From Pseudomonadota bacterium (lineage in GTDB: Bacteria; Pseudomonadota; Alphaproteobacteria; Sphingomonadales; Sphingomonadaceae): a stretch of 8,620 nt of DNA. The stretch lies in assembly GCA_023390415.1 (NCBI GenBank), contig JAEWCW010000065.1, positions 1 to 8,620 of the forward strand, given 5' to 3'. The notes beneath the pieces are model-generated. The model saw only the letters and a list, made by a program, of their open reading frames with translations. It was not told the origin of the DNA and searched no databases. Below, piece after piece: positions 5,547-8,620 of the stretch (positions are counted from its first letter, which is position 1; the number at the start of each line of letters is the position of its first letter). The translations under genes were made by a program, and so were the position numbers.

Positions 5547-5565
5547 CCCGCGCGGCCAGCGCGGG
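5547..5565 (-). terminator. Candidate terminator hairpin after the GGCT-like gene
   Basis: CCCGCGC-GGCCA-GCGCGGG is a perfect 7-bp stem with a 5-nt loop, beginning 24 bp past the stop of the minus-strand GGCT-like gene. On the minus strand it is followed by TTCAAC, not a T-run. It is therefore a hairpin in terminator position without the full intrinsic signature. The gap 5467-5589 holds no gene. Confidence 0.4.
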
Positions 5566-5589
5566 CGAGCGCGGCGGGCTGAGGCGGGG

Positions 5590-5967
5590 TCAGGCGCCGG
5601 GACCGACATAGACGAACGCCCGCAGCCCCGAGACGAGAGCGACCTCGATCCGGGCATAGACGTCCACCTCGTAGGCGTCCGTGGCCGCGAGCTCGGCCGC
5701 GGTGAGGCGGAAGACGGTGCCGGCGATGCGATCGGACGGATTGCCGGTGCGGCAGGCGATGCGATGCTCGGAAAGCCCGCTGATCGCGATCACGCCCGGA
5801 TCGCTGATGGCGAGCGGCCGCAGCGCGAAGCCCGCAAGCGCGTCCGGTTCCCCCTCGAGCAGCCGCCCGTAGGTCGCCTGCTGGACCGTGGGCAGCTGCA
5901 GCGTCCCGTAGGAGAAGAGCGGGAAGGTCGGCTCGGACAGCGTCGCCATCGCGCCGCAGCCTATCAT
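5590..5967 (-). CDS. Gamma-glutamylcyclotransferase-like (AIG2/GGCT fold) protein
   Basis: 125-aa cytosolic protein of the GGCT-like/AIG2 superfamily. Members release 5-oxoproline from gamma-glutamyl peptides or amines; the substrate here cannot be told. The fold's signature loop FSYGTLQ (about residues 18-24) is intact. Later come IAGTVFRLTAAELAATDAYE and the paired strand VDVYARIEVALVSGLRAFVYVG. The Glu in DAYE (residue 100) is the best candidate for the catalytic acid of this family. The length is normal for the short bacterial form. The start is uncertain: ATG 5967 and ATG 5949 (MATLSEP) both lack a strong Shine-Dalgarno sequence, and the conserved part begins after the second. It diverges from the TIR gene, with no sign of linked function. 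Confidence 0.85.
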   Translation of the reverse strand: MIGCGAMATLSEPTFPLFSYGTLQLPTVQQATYGRLLEGEPDALAGFALRPLAISDPGVIAISGLSEHRIACRTGNPSDRIAGTVFRLTAAELAATDAYEVDVYARIEVALVSGLRAFVYVGPGA

Positions 5968-6051
5968 CGCCGGCCGCCACAGCCCAGACCGACGACCGTT
6001 TCGTGCCCGCCACGATTTGCGGTTGCGGCGCCGCGCGCCTTCCCGCAGTCT

Positions 6052-6077
6052 CCTCCACGGGCATGGAGGCGAGGCGG
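6052..6077 (+). promoter_or_regulatory. Hairpin covering the Shine-Dalgarno sequence of the TIR gene
   Basis: CCTCCA (6052-6057) is perfectly complementary to TGGAGG (6064-6069), with a 6-nt loop CGGGCA. The right arm contains GGAGG (6065-6069), the best ribosome binding site for the ATG at 6078 (spacing 8). The message can therefore fold to hide its own ribosome binding site. A second, weaker GAGG (6071-6074) lies outside the stem but only 3 nt from the ATG. This arrangement is expected to keep translation low. Confidence 0.5.
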
Positions 6078-6983
6078 ATGGCGCTCCCCTGGAACAGGCC
6101 GCACAAGGACCGGATCTTCATCAATTACCGCCGCGGCGATGCCGGCGGCTTCGCCGGCCGCCTGGCCGACAGCCTCGCCGCCTATTTCGGGCCGGAGCGT
6201 GTGTTCCGCGACGTTACCGGGATCGACTACGGCCACGATTTCGAGCGCGTGATCGACGAGAAGCTCGGCCAATCGGGCGCGATGGTGGCGCTGATCGGCG
6301 AGCGCTGGAGCGGCACGACCGACGACAGCGGCCTGCGCCGGCTCGACGATCCGGGCGACTATGTGGTCCGCGAGATCTCGGCCGCGCTGCGCAGCGGGAT
6401 CCCGGTGATCCCGGTGCTGATCGGCAATGCGCCGATGCCGCGGCCGGAGGAGCTCCCGCAAAGCCTCGCCGAACTGAGCCGGCGCAACGCGATCACCGTC
6501 ACCGACGAGCGCTGGGACTTCGACGTCCGGCGCCTCGCCAAGGTGATCGCGATCGACGTTCCGGGATCGGTGGCGCAGCGGCGGCTCGACGCGCTTCGGG
6601 CGGCGGCGATCGCCCTCTTGGTCGCGGCGGGCGCCGTCGCGACGATCGCCTTCTGCGCGGCGCTGCGCGGGGGGACTCCGCCCGAAGAGGGGCTGATCGG
6701 CGCCGGCTTCACGCCGCTCGTCTCGGCGATCCCGTTCATCGCGATCATCCTTGCAGGCGCGCTCATCCTCAGCGCGCTGCCGCTGATCGAGGAGGCGAAG
6801 CGCCGCCATGCCCGGGCAGCGGTCGCGCTCTCCGCGCTCGGGACGCTCGCCGCCTTCGTCACCTACACGCTCACCAACGTCGCCCAGCCCTCGTGGAGCC
6901 TGGTCGTCAATTTCGCCGCCTCGACGATCCTCACCTTCGCGCTCCTGGCGCTGATCGCGCTGGCGGGCTTTCGCGCGCGCTAG
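6078..6983 (+). CDS. TIR-domain protein with four C-terminal membrane segments
   Basis: 301-aa protein. Residues 11-160 form a TIR domain: RIFINYRRGD opens it, followed by GRLADSLAAYFG, VFRDVTGIDYGHDF (BB-loop region), MVALIGERW, and DYVVREISAAL...IPVIPVL. Glu99 in VREI aligns by eye with the catalytic Glu of SARM1-type TIR NADases, so NAD+ cleavage is plausible. Four hydrophobic segments follow at about 173-196, 211-236, 246-266 and 273-298, predicting membrane anchoring with the TIR domain cytosolic. ATG 6078 is chosen because GGAGG lies 8 nt upstream; ATG 6063 and GTG 6003 add unconserved residues. The DUF2200 gene follows by 40 bp on the same strand. Signalling or anti-phage abortive infection is possible but unproven, and no partner gene of a known TIR defence system is present in the window. 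Confidence 0.88.
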   Translation: MALPWNRPHKDRIFINYRRGDAGGFAGRLADSLAAYFGPERVFRDVTGIDYGHDFERVIDEKLGQSGAMVALIGERWSGTTDDSGLRRLDDPGDYVVREISAALRSGIPVIPVLIGNAPMPRPEELPQSLAELSRRNAITVTDERWDFDVRRLAKVIAIDVPGSVAQRRLDALRAAAIALLVAAGAVATIAFCAALRGGTPPEEGLIGAGFTPLVSAIPFIAIILAGALILSALPLIEEAKRRHARAAVALSALGTLAAFVTYTLTNVAQPSWSLVVNFAASTILTFALLALIALAGFRAR

Positions 6984-7023
6984 GCGGCAGTGTATCGCGG
7001 GACGCAACCGCCAAGGAGGCACA

Positions 7024-7377
7024 GTGGCCGGACATCGGATCTATGGGACGAAGGTGGCGAGCGTTTATCCGCATTATGTCGCCAAGGCCGAGAAGAAGGG
7101 ACGGACCAGGGCCGAGGTCGACGAGATCATCTCCTGGCTGACCGGATACGATCCCGAGGCGCTTGCAGCGACGCTCGCAGCGGGGACGGATTTCGAGACC
7201 TTCTTCGCCGAGGCGCCGCGGCTCAATCCGGCGCGCGAGACGATCACGGGCACGATCTGCGGGGTGCGGATCGAGGCGATCGAGGAGCCCTTGATGCGCG
7301 AGATCCGCTATCTCGACAAATTGATCGACGAACTGGCGAAGGGCCGGCCGATGGCGAAGATCCTGCGCGCGGGGTGA
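7024..7377 (+). CDS. DUF2200 family protein
   Basis: 117-aa cytosolic protein of the DUF2200 family, which has no established function. The sequence is typical: HRIYGTKVASVYPHYVAKAEKKGRTR at the start, a helix VDEIISWLTGYD, FETFFAEAPRLNP, ICGVRIEAIEEPLMREIRYLDKLIDELAKG, and a short basic end. Residue content is hydrophilic with no signal or membrane segment. The start is GTG at 7024, preceded at 4 nt by AAGGAGG (7013-7019), one of the strongest ribosome binding sites in the window. It lies 40 bp after the TIR-4TM gene with no terminator between them, so co-transcription is likely. It ends 7 bp before the stop of the convergent CsaA gene. The family is widespread outside TIR contexts, so functional linkage is an open question. 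Confidence 0.88.
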   Translation: MAGHRIYGTKVASVYPHYVAKAEKKGRTRAEVDEIISWLTGYDPEALAATLAAGTDFETFFAEAPRLNPARETITGTICGVRIEAIEEPLMREIRYLDKLIDELAKGRPMAKILRAG

Positions 7378-7384
7378 CTCGGCG

Positions 7385-7750
7385 CTAGAACAGCCGGCCG
7401 CCGTTCGGCACCGGGTGCGACGGCTGGACCAGGACGACCTTGCCGTCGGAATCGGGGAAGCCGAGCGTGAGCACTTCCGAGCGCACCGGGCCGATCTGGC
7501 GCGCCGGGAAGTTGACCACCGCGGCGACCTGGCGGCCGGGCAAGTCCTCGAGGCGGTAATGTTCGGTGATCTGCGCGGACGAGCGCTTGCGGCCGATGGC
7601 GGGGCCGAAATCGATCTCCAGGATGTAGGCGGGCTTGCGCGCCTCGGGGAAGGGATGCGCGGCGACGATGGTCCCGACGCGGACGTCGACGGCGAGGAAC
7701 TGACCGAAGGCGATCTCCGGCGCTGGCGGCGAAGTTGGGTCGTGGGTCAT
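7385..7750 (-). CDS. csaA: CsaA-like tRNA-binding domain protein / export chaperone
   Basis: About 121 aa, a stand-alone tRNA-binding (OB-fold) domain of the CsaA type. Bacillus CsaA binds SecA and preproteins and has chaperone activity; tRNA binding is inferred from the fold shared with MetRS C-terminal domains. Family features are FLAVDVRVGTIVAAHPFPEARKPAYILEIDFG, the SSAQITEHY block, GRQVAAVVNFP and the IGPVRSEVLTLGFPD...VVLVQPSHPVPNGGRLF ending. Two in-frame ATGs (7756 and 7750) are possible starts. The frame stays open to 7882, but that extension is Pro/Arg-rich and overlaps arr, so I reject it. The Shine-Dalgarno sequence is weak. It lies about 40 bp downstream of arr on the same strand and may be translated from the same message. 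Confidence 0.9.
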   Translation of the reverse strand: MTHDPTSPPAPEIAFGQFLAVDVRVGTIVAAHPFPEARKPAYILEIDFGPAIGRKRSSAQITEHYRLEDLPGRQVAAVVNFPARQIGPVRSEVLTLGFPDSDGKVVLVQPSHPVPNGGRLF

Positions 7751-7791
7751 GTGCATGAGTGGGCTCTGGTTCGGTCGGGGCGATGGGCGGT

Positions 7792-8202
7792 TCAGTCGAT
7801 GATGTGGTTGTGGCCGTCGGCCTCGAGCCGGGCGAGTCCGTCCTTCATCGCCTGGAGCTGCTCCGGGGAATGGCCCTCCCATTCAGCGACCTCGCCGACG
7901 ATGCGCAAGGGCTCGCGGGAGCGGTAGGATTGGGTCGGACTGCCGGGAAATTTCTTGTCGGTGAGGTTCGGATCGTCCTCGAACGGTCCGGTCGGCTCGA
8001 CCAGATAAATCCGTTCGCGACCCTCGCCGCGGGCGAGCTCGGCGCCCCAGACCGCCGCGTCGAGCGTGGCGGAGAAGTAGATCCAGGACAGCTTGCGGTC
8101 CGCGAAATTCGACTGGAAGCCGGGCGAGAGCAGGTCGCTTTCCGACAGGTCGGCGCGGGTGCCGTGGTAGAAAGGCGGCGTCGCGCCCGCGGCGTAGGTC
8201 AT
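7792..8202 (-). CDS. arr: NAD+-dependent rifampin ADP-ribosyltransferase
   Basis: 136-aa Arr enzyme. The family transfers ADP-ribose from NAD+ to the C23 hydroxyl of rifampicin, inactivating it. Conservation is high throughout: FYHGTRADL at the N-terminus, GFQSNFADRKLSWIYFSATL, DAAVWGAELA, the near-invariant IYLVEPTGPFEDDPNLTDKK, FPGSPTQSYRSREPLRIVGEV and EWEGHSPEQLQAMKDGL. His13, Tyr42 and Asp77 appear by eye to be the counterparts of His19, Tyr49 and Asp84 of the Mycobacterium smegmatis enzyme. Length matches chromosomal and integron Arr proteins. The ATG at 8202 is chosen over that at 8223 because GAGGAG lies 6 nt upstream and the family start fits. Neighbours are ordinary chromosomal genes and no integron or IS is visible, which suggests an intrinsic gene. 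Whether it gives resistance depends on expression. Confidence 0.95.
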   Translation of the reverse strand: MTYAAGATPPFYHGTRADLSESDLLSPGFQSNFADRKLSWIYFSATLDAAVWGAELARGEGRERIYLVEPTGPFEDDPNLTDKKFPGSPTQSYRSREPLRIVGEVAEWEGHSPEQLQAMKDGLARLEADGHNHIID

Positions 8203-8243
8203 GCGCTGCTCCTCATGGACCAATGTGAACCCGGCGTGCCGGC

Positions 8244-8268
8244 GCGCGCTCCCCCAGGGGAAGCGCGC
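8244..8268 (-). repeat. Strong hairpin between the DUF4019 gene and arr
   Basis: GCGCGCT (8244-8250) pairs with AGCGCGC (8262-8268), and inner CCC/GGG pairs continue the stem around a single bulged A, leaving a 4-nt loop. It lies 18 bp past the DUF4019 stop and 41 bp before the arr start. A terminator for DUF4019 (no T-run follows) or a structured leader for arr are both possible. A second small CCGG/CCGG stem (8231-8242) is next to it. Confidence 0.45.
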
Positions 8269-8286
8269 ACCGCCGCGCCCCGTTCC

Positions 8287-8620
8287 TCATTCGATATAAT
8301 AGCCCGCGACCCGCCAGCCGTCGGCTTCCCGGGCGAGCGTAAGGGTCTCGACCGAGTCCGCCTGGTTGTTGGCGAAGCGGGTGCGGAAGCGGACGAGCTG
8401 CAGGCCGGCGGGCGGGGCCGGGATGCTCTCCTCGCCGGTCAGGGTGCGCGAGAGGACCCGGCCGAGCGGCACGCGCCCCTGGAGCGAGGCCGACTGCCAC
8501 GCCTCGACCGTGTTGAGCTGGCGGAACGAGGATGCGGTGGCGGCCCAGCTCTCCGTCCAGTTGCCGGCATCGACCAAAGCGAGGAAGCGAAGCGCGGCCT
8601 CCGGCGCCGAGGAGCGGGCG
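8287..8620 (-). CDS. DUF4019 domain protein, 5' end outside window
   Basis: C-terminal 110 residues of a DUF4019 protein, a family of small exported or cell-envelope proteins of unknown function. Characteristic features are EAALRFLALVDAGNWTESWAATA at the window edge, the WQSA...GRVPLGRVLSRTLTG segment, LVRFRTRFANNQADSVETLTL and the closing DGWRVAGYYIE, ending at a TGA read from 8289 to 8287. The frame is open to the last complete codon at 8619. The TTG at 8577 is an internal Leu within the conserved VDAGNW region, not a start, so the true start and any signal peptide lie beyond the window. It precedes arr by 84 bp on the same strand, with a hairpin between them, so a shared transcript is uncertain. 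Confidence 0.87.
   Translation of the reverse strand, partial: ARSSAPEAALRFLALVDAGNWTESWAATASSFRQLNTVEAWQSASLQGRVPLGRVLSRTLTGEESIPAPPAGLQLVRFRTRFANNQADSVETLTLAREADGWRVAGYYIE

Noticed and set aside
6003..6077. GTG 6003 or ATG 6063 as the TIR start
   Set aside because: No suitable ribosome binding site for either and the extra residues are not TIR-like; ATG 6078 has GGAGG 8 nt upstream.
5964..7141. Long open frames over the TIR gene on both strands
   Set aside because: Highly charged Arg/Asp/Gly-rich translations with no signature, overlapping a well-supported TIR and DUF2200 gene.
7757..7882. N-terminal extension of CsaA from 7882
   Set aside because: Pro/Arg/Gly-rich, overlaps the end of arr, and is longer than any CsaA; the domain starts after 7750.

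Overview
This GC-rich window has dense, short-spaced genes on both strands. The encoded families point to an alphaproteobacterium, most probably a sphingomonad (Sphingomonadales): Bpt-type leucyltransferase, periplasmic YceI, DUF1801, DUF2200, DUF4019, a chromosomal-looking Arr, and several Ala-rich lipoproteins. A single GTTC-N7-GTTC site, the alphaproteobacterial LexA box, fits this. I saw no insertion sequence, tRNA, rRNA, CRISPR array or phage gene. Family calls come from reading the translated sequence by eye; no database search was run.

Layout. At the left edge is the 3' end of bpt, followed by ung (uracil-DNA glycosylase). The ung reading frame has a probable CTG start and a C-terminal tail that runs antisense into the convergent yceI. 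Next is a divergent control region and a small acidic lipoprotein gene with a terminator. It faces a secreted protein of unknown function, whose upstream region (3248-3396) is AT-richer and holds the LexA-like box and an inverted repeat. Then come a YciI-family gene (minus) diverging from a DUF1801 gene (plus). A second DUF1801 gene converges on the first and is the downstream partner of a two-domain COG3650-like lipoprotein gene (minus). A gamma-glutamylcyclotransferase-like gene (minus) diverges from a plus-strand pair: a TIR-domain protein with four membrane segments and a DUF2200 protein. The right end is a minus-strand series: DUF4019 protein (cut by the window edge), Arr (rifampin ADP-ribosyltransferase) and CsaA-like tRNA-binding chaperone.

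Functionally the region is a mixture of housekeeping (N-degron tagging, base-excision repair), envelope proteins and small stress or detoxification enzymes, not one pathway. The part most likely to be an under-described system is the TIR-4TM gene with DUF2200. It keeps the glutamate expected of a TIR NADase, has a predicted membrane module, and a hairpin appears to cover its Shine-Dalgarno sequence. The second lead is possible SOS control of the unknown secreted protein.
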